Shown piece after piece: positions 9,287 to 18,796 of a DNA stretch of 64,000 bases (positions are counted from its first letter, which is position 1; every line of letters begins with the position of its first letter). The position numbers and the translations under genes are program-made. This DNA comes from Labilithrix sp. (GTDB taxonomy: Bacteria; Myxococcota_A; Polyangia; Polyangiales; Polyangiaceae), in NCBI GenBank assembly GCA_019637225.1, contig JAHBWC010000008.1:1-64000 (forward strand), in the 5' to 3' direction. A model generated the notes under the pieces. It was not told where the DNA came from and ran no database searches. It saw nothing but the letters and a program-made list of their open reading frames with translations.

Positions 9287-10894
9287 ATGAAGACCAAGCG
9301 ATCCGGGACGTCGAAGGAAAGCGCGCCCTCGAAGGCGCACGCGAAGCGGGGCTCGAAGACGCCGCGGCGAGAGCTCGGCTCGAGCGTCCTCGCGGGCGGG
9401 CGGCCCGCGCGCGAGCGCCCGCGCGACGCGGCGGCAGAGGACGTCACGAGCGCCGCGCCGACGCGACGCGCCGGCGCGAAGGCAGCAAAGGCAGCAAAGG
9501 GAGCGCCGGCGCCGAAGCGCAGCGGCGCGGCCCCGAAGACCGACGGCGCGCGCCCCGCCGCCCCGAAGACCGACGGCGCGCCCCGCGCGTCGCGAACGCT
9601 GGCCGACGACGGCGCTCGAGACGCGGCGCACCCCTCTGCCGTCGTCGCGCAGATCCGCGAGCTCGAGGCGCAGCTCGACCGCCTCATCGACGAGGCGTCG
9701 CGCCGCGATCTCTCCGCGCTCGCGGGCCCGGATGTGGACGACGTCCCGCGCGAGGACACCGTCGACGTCGACGCCGAGCACGGCGGGCCGCCCGACGGCG
9801 CCGACCTCGAGATCACGCGTGACGCCCTCCCCGACCCGGTCTCGCCTCGCGACGCGTTGCGCGGCGCGCCCCGCGAGACGCCCGCCGACCGCGACGGCCT
9901 CCGCGAGACCCTCGAGATCGCGCACGTCGACCCGCCGCGTCCGAGCACGCACGTCGACCCGCCACGCCCGAGCGCGCCGGCGCCGCGTCCGAGCGAGCGG
10001 CTCTCGGCAGCGTCGCTCGGCGCGAGCGAGGCGACGGTCTTCGACACGGCGCGCGAGCTGCTCTCGAGCGACTTCTACCTCCGCAAGTGGGGCCGCCTCG
10101 CGATGCGCGGCCGCTCCGAGGAGGTCGACGACTTCGGCTTCGACCCGATCTACGACCAGAAGGCGCGCGCCGTCCTCGAGTTCCTCTACACGCGTTACTT
10201 CCGCGTCGAGACCACCGGGATCGAGCGCGTGCCCGCGCGGGGCCGCTGTCTCCTCGTGGCGAACCACTCCGGCACGCTCCCGCTCGACGGCGTGATGATC
10301 AAGACCGCCGTGAAGCTCGAGCACTCCGCGCCGCGCGACGTGCGCTGGCTGACGGAGGACTTCATCTACCACATGCCCTTCCTCGGCTCGATCATGAACC
10401 GGCTCGGCGCCGTGCGCGCGTGCCAGGAGAACGCGGAGCGGCTCCTCGGCAAGGAGCAGCTCTGCGCGGTCTTCCCCGAGGGCGTGAAGGGGATCGGCAA
10501 GCTCTTCGGGGAGCGCTACCGCCTGCAGCGCTTCGGACGCGGCGGCTTCATCAAGCTCTGTCTCCGCACGAACACGCCGATCATCCCCGTCGCGGTCGTC
10601 GGCGCCGAGGAGACCAACCCGCTCCTGTTCAAGATCGAGTACCTCTCCAAGGCGCTCGGCCTGCCGTACGTGCCAGTCACGCCCACGTTCCCCGCGCTCG
10701 GCCCGCTGGGGCTCGTGCCGGCGCCGACGAAGTGGCAGATCCACTTCGGCGAGCCCCTCGACTTCGGCAGCCACGGGCGCGACGCGGCCGACGACGATCT
10801 GCTCGTCGGCAAGCTCGCCGAGCGCGTCCGGGCCACGATCCAGGGCATGCTCGATCGCGCCGTCGGCGCGCGCAAGAGCGTCTTCTTCGGTTGA
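9287..10894 (+). CDS. 1-acylglycerol-3-phosphate-type acyltransferase (LPLAT superfamily) with disordered N-terminus
   Basis: The first 240 or so residues are Ala/Pro/Arg/Asp-rich and disordered. The C-terminal 290 residues carry acyltransferase blocks: NHSGTLPLDG (His and Asp of block I, with the wider H-x6-D spacing of the diacylglycerol-acyltransferase-like subgroup), FPEGVKGIGK (block III) and PIIPVAVVGAEE (block IV). Such enzymes transfer an acyl chain from acyl-CoA or acyl-ACP to a glycerolipid hydroxyl at the inner membrane. The gene lies between the SDR gene and truB, with only two bases before truB, so it is probably in one transcript with truB. The exact acceptor cannot be read from the sequence. 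Confidence 0.82.
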   Translation: MKTKRSGTSKESAPSKAHAKRGSKTPRRELGSSVLAGGRPARERPRDAAAEDVTSAAPTRRAGAKAAKAAKGAPAPKRSGAAPKTDGARPAAPKTDGAPRASRTLADDGARDAAHPSAVVAQIRELEAQLDRLIDEASRRDLSALAGPDVDDVPREDTVDVDAEHGGPPDGADLEITRDALPDPVSPRDALRGAPRETPADRDGLRETLEIAHVDPPRPSTHVDPPRPSAPAPRPSERLSAASLGASEATVFDTARELLSSDFYLRKWGRLAMRGRSEEVDDFGFDPIYDQKARAVLEFLYTRYFRVETTGIERVPARGRCLLVANHSGTLPLDGVMIKTAVKLEHSAPRDVRWLTEDFIYHMPFLGSIMNRLGAVRACQENAERLLGKEQLCAVFPEGVKGIGKLFGERYRLQRFGRGGFIKLCLRTNTPIIPVAVVGAEETNPLLFKIEYLSKALGLPYVPVTPTFPALGPLGLVPAPTKWQIHFGEPLDFGSHGRDAADDDLLVGKLAERVRATIQGMLDRAVGARKSVFFG

Positions 10895-10896
10895 CC

Positions 10897-11847
10897 ATGG
10901 AACGCTCGACGCCGAGCCGGCCGATCGCCGCGACGCCGAATGGCGTCCTCATCGTCGACAAGCCGCGCGGCCCGACGAGCCACGACGTCGTCGCGCGCGT
11001 CCGGCGTGCGCTCAAGACCCGCCACGTCGGACACGCCGGCACGCTCGACCCGATGGCTACGGGGGTCCTCGTCGTCGCGGTCGGCGAGGCCACGAAGCTC
11101 GTGCCGTGGCTCACCGCGGACGACAAGACGTACGAAGCGACGATCCGCCTCGGCGTCGAGACCGACACGCTCGACGCCGAGGGCGCGGAGACGGGCCGCG
11201 TGCCGGTCCCGGAGGCCGTCGCGCGCGCCGTCGCCGAGGGCGCCGCGGACGCGCTCCTCGACGCCGCGCTCGCGCAAGAGCGCTCGCGGACCGCGCAGGT
11301 GCCGCCGGCCTTCTCGGCCATCCGCGTCGCCGGCCAGCGCGCGCACGAGCTCGCCCGCGCCGGCCTCCTCGAGGCGGATCTCCCCGAGCGCCCCGTCGAG
11401 GTGCGCGCGCTCGACGTCCTCGGAGGACGCGCGGACGAGACCGGCATCGAGCTCGACGTCCGCGTCGAGGCGGCGAAGGGCTACTTCGTCCGCTCGCTCG
11501 CCCGCGATCTCGCGCGCGGGCTCGGGACGGTGGGTCACCTCACGGCGCTCCGCCGCATCCGCTCGGGCGCGTTCACCGTCGCCGACGCGGTCGCGCTCGA
11601 CGCCGCGAGCGCCGGCGCGCTGATGAGCGTGTCCGAGGCGGCGGCGCGCGCTCTGCCCGTCACCGTGCTCGACGAGGCCGGCGTCCGCGCGGTGTCCTTC
11701 GGCCAGCGCGTGGCCCCCGAGCAGATGACCTCGGCCCACGCGTGCGCGTCGGCGTGGCTCGACCCCGCCTCCCGCCTGGTCGCCGTCGGCGCGTGCGGGC
11801 CCGACGGCTGGGGCCGCGTCCTGCGCGGCTTCCCGCAGGGCGCCTGA
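10897..11847 (+). CDS. truB: tRNA pseudouridine(55) synthase
   Basis: TruB converts U55 of the T-loop of tRNAs to pseudouridine. The 316-residue product begins with the family signature GVLIVDKPRGPTSHDVV and continues with RHVGHAGTLDPMATGVL, where the Asp of GTLDP is the catalytic nucleophile. The later GYFVRSLARDLARGLG block binds RNA. Length is normal for TruB with a C-terminal extension. The ATG lies two bases after the acyltransferase stop; the same frame is open far upstream but only in shadow of that gene, so this start is well supported. TruB in many bacteria sits with infB/rbfA; here it does not. It converges with a TPR lipoprotein gene. Confidence 0.95.
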   Translation: MERSTPSRPIAATPNGVLIVDKPRGPTSHDVVARVRRALKTRHVGHAGTLDPMATGVLVVAVGEATKLVPWLTADDKTYEATIRLGVETDTLDAEGAETGRVPVPEAVARAVAEGAADALLDAALAQERSRTAQVPPAFSAIRVAGQRAHELARAGLLEADLPERPVEVRALDVLGGRADETGIELDVRVEAAKGYFVRSLARDLARGLGTVGHLTALRRIRSGAFTVADAVALDAASAGALMSVSEAAARALPVTVLDEAGVRAVSFGQRVAPEQMTSAHACASAWLDPASRLVAVGACGPDGWGRVLRGFPQGA

Positions 11848-11907
11848 GGCCCTCCGCGCGCGCGAGACGAGTCGCGGGCGAGGCCCCCGAGGCCGCGCCG
11901 GCGCCCG

Positions 11908-12990
11908 CTACTTCTTGCCGCCCTTGGCGCCGGCCTTGGCCTTGGCGATCGCGATCTTCTTCTCCGCGGCCTTCGCCTGCGGGCCGTCGGGGGCGAGCTT
12001 CAGGTACGCCTCCCACTCGGCGATCGCCTCCGTGAGCTTGCCGCCGTCGGCGAGCGCGTTGCCGAGCGAGTAGTGCGCGAGCGCGTTGTTCGGCTCCTTG
12101 GCGACGGCGTCCTTGAACTCGGTCGTCGCGCCGGGGAGATCCTTCAGACCGAGCTTGCAGGTGCCGCGGTAGATGCGAAGCTCCGCGACGTCCTTCTGGC
12201 TCACCGCCTTGTCGAGGACGGCCACGCAGGTCTTGAAGTCCTTCAGGCCCTTGTACTCGAGCGCCACGGACGCGAGGACCCCCGCGTCGTTCGCGGCGTT
12301 CTTCTCGGCCTGCTTCAGCTTCGAGATCGCCTCGTCCTTCTTGTTGTTGCGCGCCAGGTGACCGGCGTACGTGACGAGGTGAATCGCGTTGCTCGGTTCG
12401 AGCTTGATCGCCTCCTCGAAGGCCTTGCTCGCGCCGTCGACGTCGCCCTTGCCCGCGAGCGCCATCCCGAGGTTCACCTGGAGCGCGGCGCTCTTCGGGT
12501 TCTTCGCGATGGACTTCTTCATCAGGCCGGCGGCCTCGTCGTACCTGCCCGACTCGACGAGGATCGCGGCGAGGTTCGTCGCCGACTCCTCGAGATCGGG
12601 CGAGAGCTCGAGCGCCTTTCTGTAGCTCTTCTCGGCCTCTGCGGTGTTGCCCGTCTGGTCGTTGACGAGGGCGAGGTAGTGGTGGGCGTCCGCCTGCTTC
12701 GGGTTCTTCTGGACGGCGACCTCGAAGGCGGCCTTCGCGCCGTTCACGTCCCCGGCCTTCAGCGCCGCGATGCCCTTCTTCACGTCGTCGCTGTCCGACG
12801 GCGCGACGGGGCCCTCGATCTTCCGGCCGGGATCCTCGGCGTCGGTCGTCGCCGCGGGCGGCGGCGCCGGCGTCTCGGGCGGCTTGTTCTCGCCGCCGCA
12901 CGCGGCGACGCCGAGCAGGATGCCGAGGAGGCCGTGCGCGCCGAAGCGCAGGGTCGTTCCGATCGTGAAGCGCTCGTCGATGCCTCTCAT
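11908..12990 (-). CDS. TPR-repeat lipoprotein
   Basis: The start is fixed by AGGAGA eight bases upstream of the ATG. A basic, hydrophobic N-terminus (GLLGILLGVAAC) ends in a lipobox with Cys near residue 31. A Pro/Ala linker follows. From about residue 65 to 345 there are roughly eight 34-residue tetratricopeptide repeats, for example DAHHYLALVNDQTGNTAEAE and NALAHYSLGNALADGGKLTE. The C-terminus is Lys/Gly/Ala-rich. TPR lipoproteins of this kind act as scaffolds at the outer or inner membrane, often for secretion or pilus machines, but nothing nearby identifies a partner. The gene is downstream of glnD on the same strand with a 41-bp gap. Confidence 0.85.
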   Translation of the reverse strand: MRGIDERFTIGTTLRFGAHGLLGILLGVAACGGENKPPETPAPPPAATTDAEDPGRKIEGPVAPSDSDDVKKGIAALKAGDVNGAKAAFEVAVQKNPKQADAHHYLALVNDQTGNTAEAEKSYRKALELSPDLEESATNLAAILVESGRYDEAAGLMKKSIAKNPKSAALQVNLGMALAGKGDVDGASKAFEEAIKLEPSNAIHLVTYAGHLARNNKKDEAISKLKQAEKNAANDAGVLASVALEYKGLKDFKTCVAVLDKAVSQKDVAELRIYRGTCKLGLKDLPGATTEFKDAVAKEPNNALAHYSLGNALADGGKLTEAIAEWEAYLKLAPDGPQAKAAEKKIAIAKAKAGAKGGKK

Positions 12991-13031
12991 CCGCCCGTCT
13001 CCTTCTCTCGTTCGTGCGGCCTCGGGGCTCG

Positions 13032-15848
13032 CTACCTCGGCGCCGGAAGCGCCGCCACGCGGACGCTGTCGCGTGTCTCCTGTCCACCTCGAGCGGCCTC
13101 GAGCAGGGCTTCGCGGACCTCTTTGAACCGCTGACCCGGCACGACCTTGGAGCCGTCGAGCTCGTTGACGTAGAAGACGTCGGCGACCTTCGTCCCTTCG
13201 GTGTTGATCTTCGACAAGGCGATCGACAGGCCGAGCCCGTGGAGCGCCCGCGCGAGACTATACAGCAGACCCGGCCTGTCCTTGGCGAAGACCTCGACGA
13301 CCGTGTGGCGCGGCGAGGCTCGGTCGTCGAGGACGACCTCGGAGATGACGGCCGGGCTCGGGCGCTCGCGCCACGGTGACGCACCTCCGACGCGGTCGCG
13401 GAGGAGCTCGTCCGCCTCGACCTCGCCGGAGCAGACCTGCTCGAGGTCGCGCAGGAGCCGCGGCATCGCCGACGCGACGCCCTCCGCGCCCGTGCGGGCG
13501 TCGCGCACCCAGAACAGGTCGACCGCCTCGGTCATCTCGTGGGCCCGCCCTGCCGGTCGGACCTGTCGCGAGTAGACCTGCGCGCCGAGGACCTCGAGGC
13601 GCGCGGCGGTGATCGCCGCGGCGATGCGCGCGAGCAGACCGGGCGCGTCCTCGGCGACCACGCAGATCTCGCCGACCTCGGGGTGGCGCGACGGGACGAG
13701 CGCCGCGTGCACGGGGGCCCGGTTCGCCGCGCGATCGAGCGCGACGCGGGCGTGCGCGCAGATCGCCTCGGGCGCGTTCGCGAGCAAGTACCGATCGGGC
13801 ATCGTCTGGAGGAAGGCGCCGAGCTCCGCCTTCTTGCCCGACCAGCTCGCGAGCGCGGCGCCGCGGATCCGGTCGGTCCGGGCGGCGTCGAACGCGTCCG
13901 ACGTGCCGGCGAGGTGGGCGTCCGCCGCAAAGTACAGCTCGTCGAGCATGCGCGCCTTCCACGACGTCATCGCGGTGGGCGACGTCGTCGTGATGTCGGC
14001 GACGGTGAGGAGGTACAGATCGCGCAGCCCCTCGCGCCCGTGCACGTGAGAGCAGAAGTCCTGCGCCGTGCTCGGGTCGTCGAGATCGCGGCGCGTGGCC
14101 ACGTGGTACATCGCGAGGTGGTTCAGGACGAGCGAGCGCACCTCGGCCGCGTCGTCCCCCACGACGCCGAGGCGCGGGAGGATCGCGTCGCACAGCTCCG
14201 CGCCGGTGACCGAGTGGTTCTTCCGCGAGCCGCTCGCGTCGGGGTAGCCCTTGCCGACGTCGTGGAGCAGCGTCGCGAGGAAGATCGGCACGGGCCGCGC
14301 GATCTCGGCCGCGAGTCGGCTCGCGAGCGGCCGCTCGTGCGCGAGGTCGCCGCGGCAGATCGCGCGGAGGCAGTCCACGGCCGCGACGCTGTGAACGTCG
14401 ACCGTGTACACGTGGTAGACGTCGTGATGCACGCGGCCGGTGACCGGCATGAACTCCGGGATCATCGCTAGCAGAAGCCCGACCTCGTGGAGCTCGCCGA
14501 CGACCGAGCCGCGCCGGAGCGGCGCCTCGGGGACCGTGCATACGAGCTCGACGAACAGCCGGGCGGCCTCGTCGCTCGCGCGGAGCCGCTCGGCCCACGC
14601 CGCGTCCGCCGCGACCCGCGCGATCACGTCGCGCGCGAACGGCAGGACGGGCGCCTTCTTCTTGATGCATGCGGAATACACGCGAAGCGCGAGCGCCGGA
14701 TCGTTCGGGAGCGCCGCGGGGTCGAGCGTGACCTGCGCGTCGAAGAGGCGGACGCCCGCGCCGAGGTCGATCTCGACGGGCTTGCCGCGCCGTCGCGGCG
14801 GGCGCGCCCGGAGGAGCAGCGCCTCGCGGGAGCGCGACACGACGCGGGCGTGCCCGAAGTAGTCCTGCATGAAGCGCTCGGCCGCCTCGGCGCGCGCCTC
14901 GGGAGAGGCGCTCGCCGGCGCGGCCTCGACCTCGTCGGCCTTGCCGGGCGCCTGCGCCGCGTCACGGCGCGCGTAGCCGAGCTCGATCGCGATCGTCTCC
15001 TGTTGGTCGAACGTGAGGCGGTCGCTCTTGCGCTCCGCGTGCGCGTGCAGGCGGTTGCGCACGCGCCAGAGGAACTCCTCGGCGCGCGCCATCTCCATCG
15101 CCTCACGCGGGACGATGACGCCGAGCCGCACGAGCTCCGTCCAGGGATCGGCCGCGCCGACCCGGTAGCGCGCGCGCGCCGCCCACCGCGCGACGTCGAT
15201 GTCGCGCAGGCCCCCCGCGCCGGCCTTCACCTCCGGCTCGAGCAGGTAGAGCGACTCGCCGAAGCGCGCGTGCCGCGCCGCGGCCTCGTCCTCGAGCCGG
15301 TCGACGAAGCGGCCGAGCTCGCCCTCGCTGAAGAGCCCGAGGTAGGCGCGATCGACCAGCTCGGCCACCAGCGCGGGATCGCCCGCGAGGACGCGGAGGT
15401 CGAGCAGCGACGTCGCCGTCGCGAGGTCGGTCTGCGCGAGCTCGAGCGCCTCGCCCGCGCTCGTCACCTGGTGCCCGACCGACAGGCCCGCGTCCCAGAG
15501 CGGGTAGAGCAGCGCGTCCGCGAGCCGGGCGGCGGCGTCGTGGTGCTTCTGACCCGGCGCGACGACCAGCCGCACGTCGACGTCGGAGCGCAGGGCGACC
15601 GCTCCGCGCCCGAAGCTCCCGACGGCCGCCAGGGCGATGGGCTCGGTCACCCCGGTCGTACGGACGGCCTCCGTGAAGACGTGCAGGAGCAGCGCGTCGA
15701 GGACGGCGGCTCGGCGGCGGCCGAGGCTCGTCCCGTCCGGGTCCCCCAGGGCCCTCCCCCCGGCCGTCCCCGCCGCCGGCGCGGCCGACGACGCGAGCGC
15801 GGCCCCGAGCTCCTCGAAATGACGGCGAACCTCACCGGCGATGTCCAC
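13032..15848 (-). CDS. glnD: [Protein-PII] uridylyltransferase / uridylyl-removing enzyme
   Basis: GlnD is the nitrogen sensor that adds UMP to PII proteins when glutamine is low and removes it when glutamine is high. Domain order is the family's: nucleotidyltransferase (GSFGRG...SDVDVR near residues 80-95), a linker helical domain, an HD hydrolase domain (LLHDVGKGYPDASG, with the later NHSVTGAELC), and two C-terminal ACT domains (EICVVAEDAPGLLARIAAAI and VEVFAKDRPGLLYSLARALH) that bind glutamine. I chose the GTG at 15848 because translation upstream (to 15992) is Arg/Pro-rich and lacks family similarity; that longer start cannot be excluded. Product 938 residues, slightly longer than enterobacterial GlnD. 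It is divergent from the OmpA-like gene. Confidence 0.93.
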   Translation of the reverse strand: MDIAGEVRRHFEELGAALASSAAPAAGTAGGRALGDPDGTSLGRRRAAVLDALLLHVFTEAVRTTGVTEPIALAAVGSFGRGAVALRSDVDVRLVVAPGQKHHDAAARLADALLYPLWDAGLSVGHQVTSAGEALELAQTDLATATSLLDLRVLAGDPALVAELVDRAYLGLFSEGELGRFVDRLEDEAAARHARFGESLYLLEPEVKAGAGGLRDIDVARWAARARYRVGAADPWTELVRLGVIVPREAMEMARAEEFLWRVRNRLHAHAERKSDRLTFDQQETIAIELGYARRDAAQAPGKADEVEAAPASASPEARAEAAERFMQDYFGHARVVSRSREALLLRARPPRRRGKPVEIDLGAGVRLFDAQVTLDPAALPNDPALALRVYSACIKKKAPVLPFARDVIARVAADAAWAERLRASDEAARLFVELVCTVPEAPLRRGSVVGELHEVGLLLAMIPEFMPVTGRVHHDVYHVYTVDVHSVAAVDCLRAICRGDLAHERPLASRLAAEIARPVPIFLATLLHDVGKGYPDASGSRKNHSVTGAELCDAILPRLGVVGDDAAEVRSLVLNHLAMYHVATRRDLDDPSTAQDFCSHVHGREGLRDLYLLTVADITTTSPTAMTSWKARMLDELYFAADAHLAGTSDAFDAARTDRIRGAALASWSGKKAELGAFLQTMPDRYLLANAPEAICAHARVALDRAANRAPVHAALVPSRHPEVGEICVVAEDAPGLLARIAAAITAARLEVLGAQVYSRQVRPAGRAHEMTEAVDLFWVRDARTGAEGVASAMPRLLRDLEQVCSGEVEADELLRDRVGGASPWRERPSPAVISEVVLDDRASPRHTVVEVFAKDRPGLLYSLARALHGLGLSIALSKINTEGTKVADVFYVNELDGSKVVPGQRFKEVREALLEAARGGQETRDSVRVAALPAPR

Positions 15849-16078
15849 GACCGAAGTGAATCGCGGTCTTTGCGGTTCGTCCAAGGGAGGCTCGGGTCGA
15901 GGATCCGGCGGGTGCCGCACCGCTGGGAAGACGCTACCACTGACTCTTCCCAACTGCGCGGCTTTCCCGTACCTTCGGGCCCTCAAACACACGGGGCATC
16001 GGCCGAGCCGGGTCCCGCGGAGGGGCTCGCTCAGCGCAGTTGCGCAAGGTCGAGTCGGTATCGAGGAGGCATCGAGTC

Positions 16079-16807
16079 ATGTCGAAGAAGATTCTCTTCC
16101 CGCTCATCGCGGTGTTCAGTGTTGGTGTCGCGGCGGGCTCGCTCGGTTGCCACGCCGAGGCGAAGATCGGCAACGCGGAGCCGAAGGCCGCGACGCCGCC
16201 GCCCCCGGAGCCGCCGCCGCCCCCGACGGAGGAGCCCAAGCCCGTCGAGGCGCCGCCCCCGAAGCCCATCAAGGCGCTCGGCAAGGCGAAGATCGAGGGC
16301 AACGAGATCAAGATCCCCGGCAAGGTCCACTTCGAGACCAACAAGGCCGCGATCAAGGAGGACAAGGAGACGAAGGAGATCCTCCAGACCGTCGCCGACG
16401 TGCTCAAGGAGAACACCCAGATCACGAAGCTCCGGATCGAGGGCCACACGGACAACACCGGGACGAGCGAGCACAACCACACGCTGTCGCAGGCGCGCGC
16501 CGACGCGGTCATCGAGTGGCTCGCCAAGAACGGCGTCGAGAAGAGCCGCCTCGACGGCAAGGGCTGGGGCGAAGAGCACCCGATCGCCAAGAACGACACC
16601 GCCGCGAACAAGGAGATGAACCGCCGCGTCGAGTTCAAGCTCTGGGAGATCGAGGGCAAGGCCACGGACGCGCAGAAGGCCGACACGGCCTCGGGCACGC
16701 CGGCCGCCACGACCGGCACGGCCGCCGCGCCCAAGAAGGACGACGCCGCGAAGAAGGACGACAAGAAGGACGCGACGCCCGCGGCGACGCCGGCTCCGAA
16801 GAAGTGA
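16079..16807 (+). CDS. OmpA-family peptidoglycan-binding lipoprotein
   Basis: GAGGAGGC about nine bases upstream sets the ATG. The signal (KKILFPLIAVFSVGVAAGSLGC) is of lipoprotein type with Cys near residue 23. A Pro/Glu-rich spacer follows. Residues about 75-195 form an OmpA C-terminal domain: HFETNKAAIKED, LRIEGHTDNTG, SQARADAVIEWL and NRRVEF, including the Asp and Arg that bind diaminopimelate. The C-terminal tail is Ala/Thr/Lys-rich. The protein should be anchored in the outer membrane and clamp it to peptidoglycan. The length of 242 residues suits a Pal-like or stand-alone OmpA lipoprotein; no tol genes are near, so I do not call it pal. Confidence 0.88.
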   Translation: MSKKILFPLIAVFSVGVAAGSLGCHAEAKIGNAEPKAATPPPPEPPPPPTEEPKPVEAPPPKPIKALGKAKIEGNEIKIPGKVHFETNKAAIKEDKETKEILQTVADVLKENTQITKLRIEGHTDNTGTSEHNHTLSQARADAVIEWLAKNGVEKSRLDGKGWGEEHPIAKNDTAANKEMNRRVEFKLWEIEGKATDAQKADTASGTPAATTGTAAAPKKDDAAKKDDKKDATPAATPAPKK

Positions 16808-16820
16808 TCGACGAGGCGTC

Positions 16821-16853
16821 GAGCGTCGTCCGGCCAACGCCGGGGCGACGCTC
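16821..16853 (+). other. Long hairpin downstream of the OmpA-like gene
   Basis: Arms GAGCGTCG and CGACGCTC enclose an inner CCGGC/GCCGG stem with loop CAAC. It starts 13 nt after the stop, has no T-run, and may protect the 3' end of the transcript. Confidence 0.5.
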
Positions 16854-16880
16854 GTAGCCCTCGGTTCGCTCGAACCAGAC

Positions 16881-16910
16881 GGCGCGTCCCACGGGGACGC
16901 GCCGTTTTTT
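16881..16910 (+). terminator. Intrinsic terminator of the OmpA-like gene
   Basis: A perfect 10-bp stem (GGCGCGTCCC / GGGACGCGCC) with loop ACG is followed by G and six T. This is the clearest rho-independent terminator in the window. Confidence 0.9.
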
Positions 16911-17102
16911 CATGGGTCCGGCACGGGTCCGGGCGTCGACGATCCGAACGTCGAGGGTGCGGGCGTCGAGGTGCGGGCGTCGAGGGCTCGCCAGCGCGCG
17001 CTCGGCCGGGCGCAGGACGCCGCGACCGCGCTTCACGCGCGCGTCGCGGCCCTTGAACGATGTCGCGGCCGCATCGCGGCCGGGCGGAGGCCCGCCCTGG
17101 GC

Positions 17103-17864
17103 TCAGCCGCCGAAGTCCGCGCAGGTCCCGGTCTCGCTCGCGTACGTGCGCGCGCGGCACTTCCGGTCGCTGTCGCAGAAGTCGCTCAGGCACTCGCTGT
17201 TGGAGTCACAGGCGTCGCCCGCGTTGTTCTTCGGGATGCACGTGGTGGCGTTGCAGCGGATGCCGTCCTCGCAGGGGGCGTCGGTCTCGTTGCACGTCTC
17301 ACCGCGCTTGTTCTTCGGCGAGCAGAACTTCACGGCCCCGCGGGCCTGGCAGTAGAGGTTCTTGCCGCAGATGTCGCCGGGGTTGTTGCAAGGCTCGTCC
17401 GCCTTCTTCTCGACCTTCACCGCGCAGAGCTTCTTGTCGAGGTCGCACACGAGCGATCCCTCGCAGTCGAACTCGTTCGAGCACTCCTCGTTTCTCTGCT
17501 TCGTGCCCGTGAAGACGCGGCCGCAGGCCTCGTTGAACGCCTCTTCCTTCGCGGCGTCGATGACGCGATCGGCATAGACGATGGTGGTCTTCGCGATGCA
17601 GTTCTCGGCGTTCTCCGGACGGTAGGTGCGCCCCTGGCCGGTCGCGCCGCCGGCGAGGCCGTTGCACGCGTTGGTGCGGGTCGTCTTGCAACGGTCGTCG
17701 GGGACGGCGCACGCCGCCGCGACCGCCTTGCACTCTTCCGCCGCCTTCGCCGCGCAGAACGAGTCTGCCGACGGGTACTTCGCGGTCGGCGCGTCCTCGC
17801 CGCAAGCCGCAACCACGACGAGCCCGCCACCAAAAGCCATCAGTCCAAGCGCCCTGCGAATCAT
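17103..17864 (-). CDS. Cys-rich lipoprotein
   Basis: GGAGGT lies just upstream of the chosen ATG, and the N-terminus (MIRRALGLMAFGGGLVVVAAC) is a lipoprotein signal with lipobox VAAC. The same frame is open upstream but gives only non-coding-like sequence. The mature 230 or so residues contain about 24 Cys. Near the C-terminus there are repeated segments such as CNNPGDICGKNLYC, CNETDAPCEDGIRC and CDSNSECLSDFC, which look like small disulphide-knotted modules. Myxobacteria carry many such surface lipoproteins, often annotated only as hypothetical. No enzymatic motif is visible. The gene faces the OmpA-like gene and its terminator. Confidence 0.8.
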   Translation of the reverse strand: MIRRALGLMAFGGGLVVVAACGEDAPTAKYPSADSFCAAKAAEECKAVAAACAVPDDRCKTTRTNACNGLAGGATGQGRTYRPENAENCIAKTTIVYADRVIDAAKEEAFNEACGRVFTGTKQRNEECSNEFDCEGSLVCDLDKKLCAVKVEKKADEPCNNPGDICGKNLYCQARGAVKFCSPKNKRGETCNETDAPCEDGIRCNATTCIPKNNAGDACDSNSECLSDFCDSDRKCRARTYASETGTCADFGG

Positions 17865-18117
17865 TCGACCTCCAAAAGCTCTTCCCGTTTTCTCCCAAGG
17901 CGCGCCCGACCGCAAGGTTTCCATGGCGGAGACGCGGACCTGCGCGCGCGGCCTCGAGCGCCGAGCAGGCCTCGGCTCGGCCTCGTTCGGGAGCTGTCGC
18001 TTGCCGGACGCGCACACACGACTCCCGTTGGACGCACGGCTCGCGTGGACCTTCAGTCCTACGCCGGTCGAGGCGTCGAACGAGCTCGACCTTGCCCCCT
18101 CGAAAGACGGAGAAACC

Positions 18118-18423
18118 ATGAAGGGTATCGCCACAATCCTGTCCGTCGCGGCGTTCGCCACGGCCCTCTCGCTCGGCCAAGACGCCCACGCGCAGCAACC
18201 CGTGCCGCGGACGACGCCCCCGACCACGAAGACCGCCGACTACACCGAGCAGCGCGTCGACGGCGATCAGGTCGTGAAGTTCACCGGGGACGAGCTCGTG
18301 GCCCCTCCGGGAGGCGCCTACGGCGACACGATCCGGCGGCCGCCGGGCGTCACACGGATCGGTCTGATCCGGCCGCGGATGAACTTCGTCTCCGAGCTAT
18401 TGAAAAGCGTCGAAAATCTTTAG
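18118..18423 (+). CDS. Small secreted protein of unknown function
   Basis: GGAGA six bases before the ATG supports this start. The 101-residue product begins with a Sec signal peptide (MKGIATILSVAAFATALSLG) and a likely cleavage after AHA, at about residue 25. The mature part is short and polar, with VKFTGDELVAPPGGAYGD near its middle and a C-terminal IGLIRPRMNF. No domain is recognised. Codon use is strongly GC3 and matches neighbouring genes. Its last codons overlap the promoter of the tRNA-Leu gene. Confidence 0.7.
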   Translation: MKGIATILSVAAFATALSLGQDAHAQQPVPRTTPPTTKTADYTEQRVDGDQVVKFTGDELVAPPGGAYGDTIRRPPGVTRIGLIRPRMNFVSELLKSVENL

Positions 18424-18429
18424 TATGGT
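18400..18429 (+). promoter_or_regulatory. Sigma-70-type promoter for tRNA-Leu
   Basis: TTGAAA, an 18-nt spacer and TATGGT place a start point about 55 nt before the tRNA. The -35 and spacer lie inside the end of the preceding small gene, and the -10 directly follows its stop. Confidence 0.5.
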
Positions 18430-18491
18430 GCCCGCTTCCGTCGGGCTCCGGCCAGGCGGGAGACGCGTGCCCCTCTCGAGGACGCCCGCGT

Positions 18492-18575
18492 GCGAAGGTG
18501 GCGGAATTGGCAGACGCGCCGGATTCAGGTTCCGGTGGGGTAACTCCTGTACGGGTTCAACTCCCGTCCTTCGCA
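18492..18575 (+). tRNA. tRNA-Leu (anticodon CAG)
   Basis: The acceptor stem pairs GCGAAGG with CCTTCGC. The anticodon stem CCGGA/TCCGG encloses TT-CAG-GT, with the anticodon at 18526-18528. A class II variable arm and the T-loop GTTCAACTC are present. Discriminator is A. The next bases are CCG, so CCA is not fully encoded and must be added. It reads CUG codons, the main Leu codon along with CUC in this genome. Confidence 0.96.
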
Positions 18576-18584
18576 CCGCAAACA

Positions 18585-18612
18585 CCGCCGAGAAGCCCGG
18601 GGGGCTCGGCGG
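18585..18612 (+). terminator. Hairpin downstream of tRNA-Leu
   Basis: CCGCCGA pairs with TCGGCGG and GCCC with GGGC, with a GAA bulge on the left arm. No T-run follows, so termination or processing function is only probable. Confidence 0.4.
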
Positions 18613-18796
18613 CGCGACGCTAACGGGCCGGGCCGTAGCGCTCGGCCGCCGCGGCGGGGCTCTGCCGCGCTCCACGGTGAAGCCGCTCCGCGGGCGCGGA
18701 GCGGCCCGCCGGCGCGCATCCGCGGCGAGGCGGCCGCGGCGACGTCGGCCGCGCGGCGAGGAGGCCGTGGCCCGGCGCGTGTTTCCCGGCTCGGGC